Shown one piece after another: positions 1-6,664 of a stretch of DNA of 14,596 nt. Within the stretch, counting starts at the first letter, position 1, and the number at the start of each line of letters is the position of its first letter. A program made the position numbers and the translations under genes. The stretch is from Clostridiales bacterium UBA4362. GTDB taxonomy: Bacteria; Bacillota; Clostridia; TANB77; CAG-508. Under the pieces are notes generated by a model. That model was not told where the DNA came from. It worked only from the letters and a program-made list of their open reading frames with translations, and did no database searches. The DNA is taken from NCBI GenBank assembly GCA_002393975.1, contig DGSM01000104.1, positions 3,855 through 18,450 on the forward strand. Reading direction: 5' to 3'.

Positions 1-37
1 GAAGTCAGTCAAGACTTTTTGAAAAGAGGTGAAAACA

Positions 38-331
38 GTGTCTATTTTGAGTAAATTCAAGAGAACCATCGCCCGAGAGAAGCAAGTGCATGAGACCACG
101 TATTCTGCCCATGGAGTCGATGTTGTTATAGAAACAACTAATAAAATCAGGAAAAAACTCCGGGACGAAGATGTGCTGTCCATGTCGAAACTGGCACTGG
201 ATGAATACTTGTCCGACTTTGAATTGGATCGGATAGCTGCAGATATCGAAATGCGCTACAACGTATCCGAATTCGGCGGAGTCATGATACTCCAAAGTGG
301 ACGCAAGGAATTAGTAATCTATATCCAGTAA
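38..331 (+). CDS. Small hypothetical protein, higher-GC gene
   Basis: I do not recognise this 97-aa protein. It is charged and mixed helical, with no signal peptide, membrane segment or cysteine cluster, so it is probably cytosolic. A GTG at 29 is also in frame, but AAGAGGTG at 24-31 overlaps it and sits about 6 nt before the GTG at 38, so I chose 38. Base and codon use differ sharply from the next genes: C-ending codons such as GCC, GTC and ATC are common, and bases 61-120 hold 33 G/C out of 60, against 16 of 60 at 841-900 in the neighbouring ATPase gene. A TGA at 20-22 may be the stop of an upstream gene, but only six codons of that frame are visible. A strong terminator follows directly, so the gene ends its own transcript. 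That it is real is fairly sure; its function is unknown. Confidence 0.7.
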   Translation: MSILSKFKRTIAREKQVHETTYSAHGVDVVIETTNKIRKKLRDEDVLSMSKLALDEYLSDFELDRIAADIEMRYNVSEFGGVMILQSGRKELVIYIQ

Positions 332-338
332 AGAGAAT

Positions 339-371
339 GCCACCAGATGCTCAATCTGGTGGCGTTTTCTA
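339..371 (+). terminator. Rho-independent terminator of the first gene
   Basis: A perfect 10-bp stem, GCCACCAGAT at 339-348 with ATCTGGTGGC at 354-363, closes a 5-nt loop and is followed by GTTTTCT. It starts 8 nt after the stop codon at 329-331 and separates the first gene from the ATPase operon. Confidence 0.9.
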
Positions 372-400
372 TTTACTTTATAACAAAAAAATGCTAATAT
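372..400 (+). promoter_or_regulatory. Predicted sigma-A promoter of the ATPase operon
   Basis: TTTACT at 372-377 and TAATAT at 395-400 are separated by 17 nt. TG at 392-393 gives an extended -10. It lies between the terminator of the first gene and the ATPase start, whose GAGGAG ribosome site is at 421-426. Each hexamer matches the consensus at four of six positions, so support is moderate. Confidence 0.5.
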
Positions 401-433
401 TAATTTGAAAATAAAAGGAAGAGGAGAAGCCTT

Positions 434-1951
434 ATGTATTCAAATGGAAAGATATTAGTTGGTAAGACTGAAGAAGGAAAAGAACTAAATTTACTTCTAG
501 ATAAAGCAAATCGTCATGGTGTTATAAGCGGTGCTTCTGGAAGTGGAAAAACAATTACTTTAAAGGTTATGGCTGAAAGTTTTTCTGATAGTGGAGTACC
601 AGTATTTTTAGCCGATGTTAAAGGAGATCTAGCAGGAACAGCTGTAGAAGGAGAAGAGTCAGAAGCTCTAAACTCTAGATTAGAAAAACTTGGTATAGAT
701 AATTTTGAATATAAGAAGTTTCCAGTTAGATTTTGGGATTTGTTTGGAATAGGAGGACATCCTATTAGAGCAACTGTCGACTCAGTTGGTCCAGAAGTAT
801 TATCAATGATGCTAGGACTAAATGAAACTCAAGAAGGAAATCTTGCTATAGTTTTTAGAATTGCTAAAGACATGGAAATGAAATTAGATGATCTTAAAGA
901 TTTAAGATTGATGTTACAATATGTAGCAAATAATCGTGAAGAATATACTACTACATATGGAAATATAACACCTCAGAGTATAGGAGTTATTCAAAGATCT
1001 TTATTAACATTAGAAAATCAAGGTGCAGACCAATTCTTTGGCCTACCAGAACTAGATATACATGACTTCTTAACACAAGATGAAGGCAAAGGAGTAATTA
1101 ATATTCTACATAGCGTAGAATTGTTTAAAAGTCCAGATTTATATGCTTCATTCTTATTATGGTTATTATATAAATTATTTAACACTATGCCTGAAGTAGG
1201 TGATCTTGAAAAGCCAAAGATGGTTTTCTTCTTTGATGAAGCTCATTTATTATTTAAAGATATGCCTGCTTATAGATTAAAGACTATTATTCAAGTAGTA
1301 AAATTAATAAGAAGTAGGGGAATAGGCTTATATTTTATTAGTCAAGCTATTACAGATATTCCTGATGATATACTTTCACAATTAGGAAATAGAGTTCAAC
1401 ATACATTAAGAGCATATACTCCAAGTGAGCAAAAGAATATAAGAGCTGCAGCAGATTCATTTAGAAGCAACCCTAAATTTGATACAAAAGAAGCAATTGA
1501 AGGCCTTGGAACAGGAGAAGCTCTAATTTCTTTCCAAAATGAAAAAGGAGAGCCTGAAATAGTAGAGAAGGCAACTATATTACCTCCACAAAGTAAAATG
1601 GGTGTAATAGACGATATAACACGAAATAAGGTAATAAATAATTCTCTTATAGTAGGAAAATATGATGAAGCATTAGAAAGAGATAGTGCTTTTGAAGAAT
1701 TAGATAAACTATTAAGAGAAAAATTAGAAGCTGAAGAAAAAGCTGCACAAGAAGCTCAAGAGGCTAAAGAAAAAGCAAAGCAAGAGGCAGCTGAAGAAAA
1801 AGCAAGATTAAAAGAAGAAGCTCAAAAAGAAAAAGAAGCTGCTAAGAAAAACGACCAAATTAAGAAGCTAGGAAATAGAATGGTCGGAAATGCAGTAAGT
1901 CAAGTTCAAAGAAAGGTAATTAATAATATTTTAAAGAATTTCTTTAAATAA
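434..1951 (+). CDS. HerA/YjgR-type (DUF853) P-loop ATPase
   Basis: This 505-aa protein matches the HerA-like helicase C-terminal family (DUF853, E. coli YjgR) from end to end, at the family's usual length of about 500 aa. The start region has the typical run ANRHGVISGASGSGKT, with Walker A at residues 33-40, followed by FLADVKGDLAG. Walker B is MVFFFDEAH at 263-271, and LGNRVQHTLRAYTP and LGTGEALISF are family signatures. Residues of about 420-478 form an Ala/Glu/Lys-rich coiled coil, and the tail is basic. GAGGAG at 421-426 is 7 nt from the ATG. The family is predicted to use ATP to move or remodel DNA or act as a cytosolic AAA-like motor, but the cellular role of YjgR proteins is not settled. 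It is first in an operon with the PF06541 protein 30 nt downstream. The family call is firm; the function is not. Confidence 0.93.
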   Translation: MYSNGKILVGKTEEGKELNLLLDKANRHGVISGASGSGKTITLKVMAESFSDSGVPVFLADVKGDLAGTAVEGEESEALNSRLEKLGIDNFEYKKFPVRFWDLFGIGGHPIRATVDSVGPEVLSMMLGLNETQEGNLAIVFRIAKDMEMKLDDLKDLRLMLQYVANNREEYTTTYGNITPQSIGVIQRSLLTLENQGADQFFGLPELDIHDFLTQDEGKGVINILHSVELFKSPDLYASFLLWLLYKLFNTMPEVGDLEKPKMVFFFDEAHLLFKDMPAYRLKTIIQVVKLIRSRGIGLYFISQAITDIPDDILSQLGNRVQHTLRAYTPSEQKNIRAAADSFRSNPKFDTKEAIEGLGTGEALISFQNEKGEPEIVEKATILPPQSKMGVIDDITRNKVINNSLIVGKYDEALERDSAFEELDKLLREKLEAEEKAAQEAQEAKEKAKQEAAEEKARLKEEAQKEKEAAKKNDQIKKLGNRMVGNAVSQVQRKVINNILKNFFK

Positions 1952-1971
1952 TTTCTTAAAATAGTTATAAT
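1943..1971 (+). promoter_or_regulatory. Possible internal promoter at the ATPase stop codon
   Basis: TTTAAA at 1943-1948 and a consensus TATAAT at 1966-1971 are spaced by 17 nt and overlap the end of the ATPase gene. A transcript from here would begin about 1978, only a few bases before the ATG at 1982. In AT-rich DNA such matches arise by chance, so confidence is low. It is worth noting because the downstream start lacks a Shine-Dalgarno sequence. Confidence 0.3.
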
Positions 1972-1981
1972 CGTATGAAAA

Positions 1982-2812
1982 ATGAATGAGATTATTATTC
2001 AAATAACTAAATACTTTTTACTATTTATATGCTATAGCTTTGGTGGATGGATAATAGAAACTATAAATTGCTCTATTAGAGAACGAAAATTCTCTAATAG
2101 AGGATTTTTATTGGGACCAATTTGCCCAGTATATGGTTTTGGAGGAGTTTTTATTACTATTCTCTTAACTAGATATTATTCATCTGTACCAGTAGTTTTT
2201 GTAATGTCTATAGTTTTATGTGCAATATGGGAATACTTCACTAGTTGGATTATGGAAAAAATATTTAAAGCTAGATGGTGGGATTATTCAAATGATAAAT
2301 TAAACTTAAATGGGCGCATTTGTATAAGAACATTAATTCCTTTTGGAATATTAGGCCTATTTATAGTTTATGTGATAGATCCACTTCTAAAAATTGCTTT
2401 TGAACATATTAATATAGAAATATTGAAGGTTATAGCATTATTATTTTTAATATTATTCATAATAGATATTTTATTATCTGCTTCAATAATTAAAAAAGTT
2501 ACTCATACAGCTATAAAGATTATTTCTAAAAGTCCTAGAGATAATACGCAAGAAATTAAGGAAAAGGTAAGAAAAGAATTAAAAAATGTGTTTGGTGCTA
2601 GAAGACTTTTAAATGCATTCCCTGATTTCGAAATCATTAAAGAAAAGATAAAGATAGCAATATATGAAGCTAAAGAGAGAATTGATAAAGCAGCAGAAGA
2701 AAATGAAGAGCGAATTGAGAATATAAAGAAAAAGAGTAAAGAAAATATCGAAATTATTAAAAATAAAAGTCGTGAAACCATTGAAAAGAGAAGAAAAGAT
2801 TATAAAAAATAA
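1982..2812 (+). CDS. PF06541-family (CmpB-like) membrane protein with charged tail
   Basis: The 276-aa protein belongs to the putative ABC-transporter type IV family (PF06541), a group of unproven transport function. Family motifs seen are GGWIIET, NRGFLLGPICPVYG, and WEYFTSW...RWWDYS...NGRIC. About five hydrophobic segments lie at residues 5-27, 43-63, 68-88, 112-134 and 143-167. Residues of about 190-276 are a highly charged Lys/Glu helix, predicted to form a cytosolic coiled coil that the paralogue at 10841-11410 lacks. The ATG at 1982 has no recognisable ribosome binding site. An ATG at 1975 runs into a stop at once, so 1982 stands. It follows the ATPase by 30 nt and is probably co-transcribed, which hints at a membrane partner for that ATPase. 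The family call is sure; the role is unknown. Confidence 0.87.
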   Translation: MNEIIIQITKYFLLFICYSFGGWIIETINCSIRERKFSNRGFLLGPICPVYGFGGVFITILLTRYYSSVPVVFVMSIVLCAIWEYFTSWIMEKIFKARWWDYSNDKLNLNGRICIRTLIPFGILGLFIVYVIDPLLKIAFEHINIEILKVIALLFLILFIIDILLSASIIKKVTHTAIKIISKSPRDNTQEIKEKVRKELKNVFGARRLLNAFPDFEIIKEKIKIAIYEAKERIDKAAEENEERIENIKKKSKENIEIIKNKSRETIEKRRKDYKK

Positions 2813-2841
2813 TGGACAACATGCTATGTTCGTGGTAAAAT
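2813..2841 (+). promoter_or_regulatory. Strong predicted promoter of the 71-aa gene
   Basis: TGGACA at 2813-2818 and TAAAAT at 2836-2841 are exactly 17 nt apart, with TG at 2833-2834 forming an extended -10. The -35 box begins at the base after the stop codon of the preceding gene (2810-2812). It lies about 40 nt upstream of the next start. Confidence 0.65.
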
Positions 2842-2880
2842 CTAATTGTTTCAAAAATAAAGCCTAAAGGAGGCAATGGT

Positions 2881-3096
2881 ATGAAACAGAGAGTACTTAA
2901 TCAACTGAATATGGTGCTCGACAACAATGGCAACCCTCGGGCCTGTGGAAGAGATAACGTTAAAAAAGCAATCCAGCTTGCAAGCGAACTTTTCCCTGGT
3001 ATGAACTATGGAGACATCGATACTGGAAAAATGAATGTGGAGATGCTCTATTTGTTGAAACAGATGCTCGAGCTTGAGCTTGGGCAAGAGGGATAA
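2881..3096 (+). CDS. Small hypothetical protein (71 aa), higher-GC gene
   Basis: I do not recognise this 71-aa protein. It is soluble-looking, with two probable helices: RDNVKKAIQLASELF near residues 24-38, and a Leu/Met/Glu-rich C-terminal helix near 52-68. There is one Cys (in PRACGRD) and no signal peptide. AAAGGAGG at 2866-2873 is 7 nt from the ATG, a near-ideal ribosome site. It has its own promoter and a UUCG-loop terminator, so it is a monocistronic unit. Its codons include CTC, GAC, AAC, CGG and GGC, unlike the AT-rich genes around it. Its style matches the first gene and the minus-strand gene at 7567-7740, suggesting a shared origin or shared mutational history. Function unknown. Confidence 0.72.
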   Translation: MKQRVLNQLNMVLDNNGNPRACGRDNVKKAIQLASELFPGMNYGDIDTGKMNVEMLYLLKQMLELELGQEG

Positions 3097-3129
3097 CCAC
3101 CAACCTGGCCAGTTAATGGGCAGAAAAAG

Positions 3130-3162
3130 CACTCATCGGACTTCGGTTTGATGAGTGTTTTT
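3130..3162 (+). terminator. UUCG-loop terminator after the 71-aa gene
   Basis: CACTCATC at 3130-3137 pairs with GATGAGTG at 3150-3157. The stem continues through GGAC/GTTT pairs (two G-U) to a C(UUCG)G tetraloop at 3141-3146, and five Ts follow at 3158-3162. It is a textbook intrinsic terminator 33 nt after the stop codon. Confidence 0.93.
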
Positions 3163-3163
3163 A

Positions 3164-3192
3164 TTGTAAAAAAAGTATAAAAGTGATATAAT
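3164..3192 (+). promoter_or_regulatory. Predicted promoter of the L,D-transpeptidase gene
   Basis: TTGTAA at 3164-3169 and a perfect TATAAT at 3187-3192 are 17 nt apart, with TG at 3184-3185. The -35 box begins within the T tail of the preceding terminator. The gene start is at 3310, so the transcript would have a leader of about 110 nt. Its layout is nearly the same as that of the rubredoxin promoter at 9074-9102. Confidence 0.65.
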
Positions 3193-3227
3193 AAGGTTTA
3201 TGAGTTTTTAGTTTCTTTTTTCGATTC

Positions 3228-3248
3228 ATAGTGTTGCTAAAACACTAT
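3228..3248 (+). promoter_or_regulatory. Hairpin in the leader of the L,D-transpeptidase mRNA
   Basis: ATAGTGTT at 3228-3235 pairs perfectly with AACACTAT at 3241-3248 around a 5-nt loop, and a short TTT follows. It lies inside the predicted leader of about 110 nt. It is too weak to be called a terminator with confidence; it could be an mRNA-stability element or a weak attenuator. It matches no riboswitch class that I recognise. Confidence 0.35.
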
Positions 3249-3309
3249 TTTACATATAGTTGTGTAGTCGGTAGGTTAGTGGTTTGTGAGAAGAATGGGG
3301 GAGTAAAAA

Positions 3310-4164
3310 ATGAAAAAGTTTTTTGCATTAATCCTTTTGGTAGCGACCATGCTTTCTATGACCATCATTACAGCGCATGCGGCAGATGAAGGAAACTATC
3401 CGTACATTGGACGGAGCACAGAGACTTTAGCTTTTAGAGATGAGAATGGTAATCGCATTTGCAATCTTCCCAAGGGCGAGTTCTTTAAGGTGCTTTATCA
3501 AGATCCTAGAGATTTTGAACGTGTATGGGTTGAATGGAATGGGCAAGAAGGCTCAATCATCGTAAGATGTGTAGAAAGACTTAGCCAAGAGGCTGATTTG
3601 ACGAATTCGTCAGAAGCATATCTTACAGGTTCACTCAATCTCAGGGAACCTGAGACATATGAGTGGATAGCTCTTTTAAATCGTGGAACAAAAGTTACTG
3701 TAGTTGGAGAAGATCCTTATCATTCTGATCGAACTATCGTAAGATATAACGATTTAGAAGGAAGTGTCTTAAGCAGTTATGTTATGAACTTATCCAGTGC
3801 TGATTTCATCCTTGTGAATATTGATGAACAAATGGTTTATTTGTACAAGGATGGAAAATTAGTGACATGTAACAATGTTGTTACTGGAATGCTTAATTCA
3901 AGAGATACGCCTAGAGGATTCTTTTCGATTCAAGGAAAGGCGGATGATGCTAAACTGAGTGGGGATGGCTATAAAGATATCCCTGTTAAGTATTGGATGC
4001 CTTTTTATGGTGGCTGTGGATTTCATAGTGCTAATTGGAGAAGTCGTTTCGGCGGCAATATCTATACCTATGATGGTTCTCATGGTTGTGTTAATTGCCC
4101 GACAGAGTTTGCGAAGGAACTGTATGAAAACAGCTATGTGGGTATGGCTGTAATAATACCCTAA
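3310..4164 (+). CDS. Exported L,D-transpeptidase (YkuD) with two SH3-like repeats
   Basis: This 284-aa secreted enzyme should form or edit 3-3 (L,D) cross-links in peptidoglycan, or attach partners to it. Residues 1-24 are a signal peptide with an AHA|AD-like cleavage site. Two bacterial SH3-like wall-binding repeats follow at about 30-92 and 100-165; the second has TGSLNLRE, and both end in a GS[IV]-type strand. The YkuD domain spans about 168-284. The catalytic signature is complete: His239, then SHGCVN at 257-262 with Cys260 as nucleophile. The SD is GGGGGAG at 3296-3302, 7 nt from the ATG. It is a single-gene unit with its own promoter and terminator. Its GC is higher than that of the AT-rich operons but lower than that of the first gene. 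Family and catalysis are firm; the exact substrate is not visible. Confidence 0.93.
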   Translation: MKKFFALILLVATMLSMTIITAHAADEGNYPYIGRSTETLAFRDENGNRICNLPKGEFFKVLYQDPRDFERVWVEWNGQEGSIIVRCVERLSQEADLTNSSEAYLTGSLNLREPETYEWIALLNRGTKVTVVGEDPYHSDRTIVRYNDLEGSVLSSYVMNLSSADFILVNIDEQMVYLYKDGKLVTCNNVVTGMLNSRDTPRGFFSIQGKADDAKLSGDGYKDIPVKYWMPFYGGCGFHSANWRSRFGGNIYTYDGSHGCVNCPTEFAKELYENSYVGMAVIIP

Positions 4165-4174
4165 GAAGAAAAAG

Positions 4175-4207
4175 AATGGTGCCTGGTAACAACCGGGCAC
4201 CATTTTT
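4175..4207 (+). terminator. Rho-independent terminator of the L,D-transpeptidase gene
   Basis: AATGGTGCCTGGT at 4175-4187 pairs over 13 bp (one G-U) with ACCGGGCACCATT at 4192-4204, with loop AACA and a T tract at 4203-4207. It isolates this gene from the radical SAM operon. Confidence 0.93.
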
Positions 4208-4236
4208 ATATTTTTAGTTACAAAAAGAATGATTTA

Positions 4237-4266
4237 TTGACACTTTGAAGCATTGTGTGTTTAAAT
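4237..4266 (+). promoter_or_regulatory. Promoter of the radical SAM/YGxP operon
   Basis: A perfect consensus -35, TTGACA at 4237-4242, is followed after 18 nt by TTAAAT at 4261-4266, with TG at 4258-4259 making an extended -10. No other convincing promoter or terminator is seen until after 7489, so it probably drives all seven genes. The first start codon is at 4308. Confidence 0.65.
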
Positions 4267-4307
4267 ATAACTAAATTAGTTTAATTTATATAATAATTGG
4301 AGATAAT

Positions 4308-4526
4308 ATGAATTATTTAAAAGCAGGAACAGATGCTATTCCGATACTAGGAAATGCAAAAAATGCAGTAACTGCTGCAATAGCAGTAGCAATGGTGTTG
4401 TTTTTTATTGGAATAGCTGTTTATTTTAGTAAAAAAATAGGGGATACAATTAAACGTGTAGTTTTAGGACTATTAATTGTATTAGCTTTGGCAGGTTTTG
4501 TATTACTTAAGATTTTTGTGCTATAA
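4308..4526 (+). CDS. Hairpin membrane protein lacking the YGxP motif
   Basis: This 72-aa protein is the first gene of the radical SAM operon. Residues 20-41 and 51-72 are membrane helices joined by the basic turn KKIGDTIKR, and it ends in LLKIFVL. This hairpin is the same as in the five YGxP proteins downstream: compare LVLLKIFVF at the end of the next protein. Its 19-residue N-terminus has AIPILGNAKN in place of the Tyr-Gly-Pro segment, so it is probably not a substrate of the modifying enzyme. It may be a partner, an assembly factor or a paralogue that lost the motif. GGAG at 4299-4302 precedes the ATG by 5 nt. It matches no family known to me. Existence is likely; function unknown. Confidence 0.75.
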   Translation: MNYLKAGTDAIPILGNAKNAVTAAIAVAMVLFFIGIAVYFSKKIGDTIKRVVLGLLIVLALAGFVLLKIFVL

Positions 4527-4543
4527 AAAATGGAGGTACATTA

Positions 4544-4831
4544 ATGAATCTTAAAAAAGAAGAAAATACTAGTATTGTTAATCGAGCAATTGAGTTCGTG
4601 GGAATGGATACTGAAATTCCACCGGTTCAAGCTGTATATGGACCACCAGAACCTAATTATGGAATAATTGCTGCAAAATTAACATTTATGGCAGCTATTG
4701 TTATTTGCTTTATTGGATTATTGGCATTTTTTATTAATAAGATTAGTATAAAAGTGAAATTGATTATATTGACAATATTAATTGTTTTAATAATAACAGG
4801 ACTAGTTTTATTAAAAATTTTTGTGTTTTAA
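4544..4831 (+). CDS. YGPP-motif hairpin protein, putative radical SAM substrate
   Basis: This 95-aa protein has three parts: a charged N-terminus (residues 1-25) without a signal peptide, a motif segment PPVQAVYGPPEPNYG at 26-40 with Tyr32, and a two-helix hairpin (about 41-66 and 74-95) with the turn NKISIKVK. It ends in LLKIFVF. GGAGGT at 4532-4537, 6 nt before the ATG, is a strong ribosome site. Its stop codon overlaps the ribosome site of the radical SAM gene, so the two are tightly coupled. There is no Cys outside the membrane helices, which argues against thioether formation. I infer that the motif segment is the substrate core and the hairpin the anchor. No named family comes to mind. 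Confidence 0.78.
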   Translation: MNLKKEENTSIVNRAIEFVGMDTEIPPVQAVYGPPEPNYGIIAAKLTFMAAIVICFIGLLAFFINKISIKVKLIILTILIVLIITGLVLLKIFVF

Positions 4832-4841
4832 GGACTGAATT

Positions 4842-5936
4842 ATGTTTAAAAAAATAATGAATTATGGCAAATCAGAAGTTCTATATAATGAAAAAGAAAG
4901 ACTTTCAAAAGAACCTGATTTAAGAAATCTATTTTGGGAAACAACATTAAGATGCAATGAAAAGTGTAAACATTGTGGAAGTAGAGCTGGTGAAAAAGAT
5001 ACATTAAAAGATGAATTAACAACAGATGAAATTAAGAAAGTTTTTAAAGATGTATCTGAAAAAATAAATCCTAATAATATATTAATCAATGTAACAGGAG
5101 GAGAGCCATTACTTAGAAAAGACTTGTTTGAAGTAATGGACTATGCTTGTAATGGACTAGGTTTTAGATGGGGAATTACTACTAATGGATTGGCAATGAA
5201 TGATGAAGTAATTCAAAAAATGAAGGATACTCATTTAGCTACTATGTCTATTAGTATTGATGGACTTCAAGAAACTCATGATAAGTTTAGAGGAGTAAAA
5301 GGTGGTTTTGATAAAACGATTCAAAACATCAAGAAACTTCAAGCAGATAAATTCTTAAGAGCTTTTCAAATTACCACTGTTGTAAACAAATTAAACATTA
5401 ATGAACTAGATGGTTTATATGATTTAATGGAAGATTTGGAAGTGGATTCATGGAGAATTGTAAATATGGATCCTATTGGAAGAGCAATAGATAATAGTAA
5501 TTTAGCTCTAGATAAAGATGATTATAAGTACTTATTTGATTACATGAAAAATAAGAAGTCTAAATTTGAAATTACTTATGGATGTGCTCATTATTTAGGA
5601 ATGGATAGAGAATACTCAATAAGAAACTATGGTTTTTTCTGCTTTTCAGGATTCACAACAGCAAGTGTTTTATATAATGGAGATATTTTTGTTTGCCCAA
5701 ATGTTGAGAGAAGAAAAGAATTAATCCAAGGCAATGTAAAAGTTGATAATTTTGCTGATGTATGGTTTAATAAATTTAAATGGATTAGAGATTTAGATAG
5801 ATTTAAAACAGGTAAATGTGCAACCTGTGAAGACTGGAAATATTGTAGAGGAGATTCTCTTCATACTTGGGATTTTGATAAAAATGAACCTAAACTATGC
5901 ATAAATCATTTATTAAATGGGGAAGGAAAAAAATAA
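4842..5936 (+). CDS. Radical SAM/SPASM peptide-modifying enzyme
   Basis: This 364-aa cytosolic enzyme cleaves S-adenosylmethionine at a [4Fe-4S] cluster to start radical chemistry, most likely on a peptide. The cluster motif is C38-x3-C42-x2-C45 in RCNEKCKHCG, and NVTGGEPLLRKDL is the SAM-binding GGEP motif. The C-terminal SPASM region has C267-x12-G280-x4-C285, then C326-x2-C329-x5-C335 and C353. The fourth Cys of the usual Cx2Cx5Cx3C run is replaced (CRGDS), so one auxiliary cluster ligand may differ. Its length is usual for rSAM/SPASM peptide maturases. The start at 4842 has AGGA overlapping the previous stop. The neighbours are five small exported YGxP proteins, the presumed substrates, and no cysteine-rich peptide or peptidase is nearby. 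The fold is firm; the reaction is unknown. Residue modification at the conserved Tyr, such as a C-C cross-link, is a guess. Confidence 0.93.
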   Translation: MFKKIMNYGKSEVLYNEKERLSKEPDLRNLFWETTLRCNEKCKHCGSRAGEKDTLKDELTTDEIKKVFKDVSEKINPNNILINVTGGEPLLRKDLFEVMDYACNGLGFRWGITTNGLAMNDEVIQKMKDTHLATMSISIDGLQETHDKFRGVKGGFDKTIQNIKKLQADKFLRAFQITTVVNKLNINELDGLYDLMEDLEVDSWRIVNMDPIGRAIDNSNLALDKDDYKYLFDYMKNKKSKFEITYGCAHYLGMDREYSIRNYGFFCFSGFTTASVLYNGDIFVCPNVERRKELIQGNVKVDNFADVWFNKFKWIRDLDRFKTGKCATCEDWKYCRGDSLHTWDFDKNEPKLCINHLLNGEGKK

Positions 5937-5938
5937 AT

Positions 5939-6193
5939 TTGAAATATTTAAGCGTGACTGTACCTAGTGAGGGATCATTAACCCCACAAGCACTATATGG
6001 TGTTCCACCATATTCGATTCAAAGAGGGTTTTCATTTTTGGGTATTATAATACTCTTTATAATAGGATTAATCGTTCTATTAAATACTTTATTAAATAGG
6101 AAAAAGAAGAAAAAAGCAAAAATAATAGTTTTATCAATAATAGCAGTAGCAATAATAGTATTAGTTTTATTAAACAAATTTGTTTTTGTATAA
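5939..6193 (+). CDS. YGVPP-motif hairpin protein, putative radical SAM substrate
   Basis: An ATG at 5897 would give 98 aa but lies inside the radical SAM gene. I prefer the TTG at 5939, just after that gene's stop (5934-5936) and 11 nt beyond GGGGAAGGA at 5919-5927, giving 84 aa; a GTG at 5954 is also possible. The motif segment VPSEGSLTPQALYGVPPYS lies at residues 8-26 with Tyr20. Two membrane helices flank a strongly basic NRKKKKKAK turn, and the end is NKFVFV. The segment closely matches VPSAGSLDVQALYGSP in the last gene of the operon, yet this one has no signal peptide. It is directly coupled to the enzyme gene. Substrate status is inferred. Confidence 0.72.
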   Translation: MKYLSVTVPSEGSLTPQALYGVPPYSIQRGFSFLGIIILFIIGLIVLLNTLLNRKKKKKAKIIVLSIIAVAIIVLVLLNKFVFV

Positions 6194-6228
6194 CTATAAT
6201 GATTAGTTTTCTAAAGAGGAGAATAAAT

Positions 6229-6645
6229 ATGAAAAAGATATTTATGAAAATTTCTTTTTTAATGAGTTCATTTATTATTGGGATTCAATCAAAAGTATTT
6301 GGTAGAGAGATGCCGTCTACTCTATATGGACCACCAACTCCAGCTAACAATGATACAATACCTTTTGACCCAAGTCTATTTGAAGATACTAACACAGTTG
6401 TTAATCCACAAACTAAATATGGCGCACCTTCACCAATTGTAAATAGACCAAATAATAATATAAATAACACATCAGGTTTAGGACATGCACAGATACTTTC
6501 AATAATAATTGCTATTTTACTATTTGTTATTGGATTAGTAATAGTTTTGAATAAAGGGATTAAACGTAATATTAAGGCTATTTTACTTACAATTATTTCA
6601 ATAGCAATTGTTGTATTAATGTTGTTAACAATGTTTGTTTTTTAA
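6229..6645 (+). CDS. Exported hairpin protein with YGPP and YGAP motifs
   Basis: An upstream in-frame ATG at 6199 exists, but AGAGGAG at 6215-6221 is 7 nt before the ATG at 6229, giving 138 aa and a clean signal peptide at residues 1-25 (KKIFMKISF..., ending Q20-S-K22-VFG). Motif copies are TLYGPPTP with Tyr33 and TKYGAPSP with Tyr64, separated by an Asn/Asp/Pro-rich linker. A juxtamembrane SGLGHAQ leads into two helices joined by NKGIKRNIK, ending TMFVF. Topology should be: mature N-terminus and motifs outside, basic turn inside. It has no cysteine. It is most similar to the next gene, so the pair looks like a tandem duplication. Function is inferred only from its place beside the radical SAM gene. 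Confidence 0.77.
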   Translation: MKKIFMKISFLMSSFIIGIQSKVFGREMPSTLYGPPTPANNDTIPFDPSLFEDTNTVVNPQTKYGAPSPIVNRPNNNINNTSGLGHAQILSIIIAILLFVIGLVIVLNKGIKRNIKAILLTIISIAIVVLMLLTMFVF

Positions 6646-6664
6646 AGCAAGGGGGGAAATAAAC

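Noticed and set aside
5..295. Minus-strand open frame opposite the first gene
   Set aside because: No ribosome site on that strand; the plus-strand gene has a good ribosome site and a terminator in the right direction.
2503..2854. Two minus-strand open frames opposite the charged tail of the PF06541 protein
   Set aside because: They are Phe/Ile/Ser-rich mirror images of a Lys/Glu-rich coiled-coil coding stretch, a common artefact.
3193..3309. Known riboswitch in the L,D-transpeptidase leader
   Set aside because: Only one simple hairpin is visible; no conserved core of any class I know.
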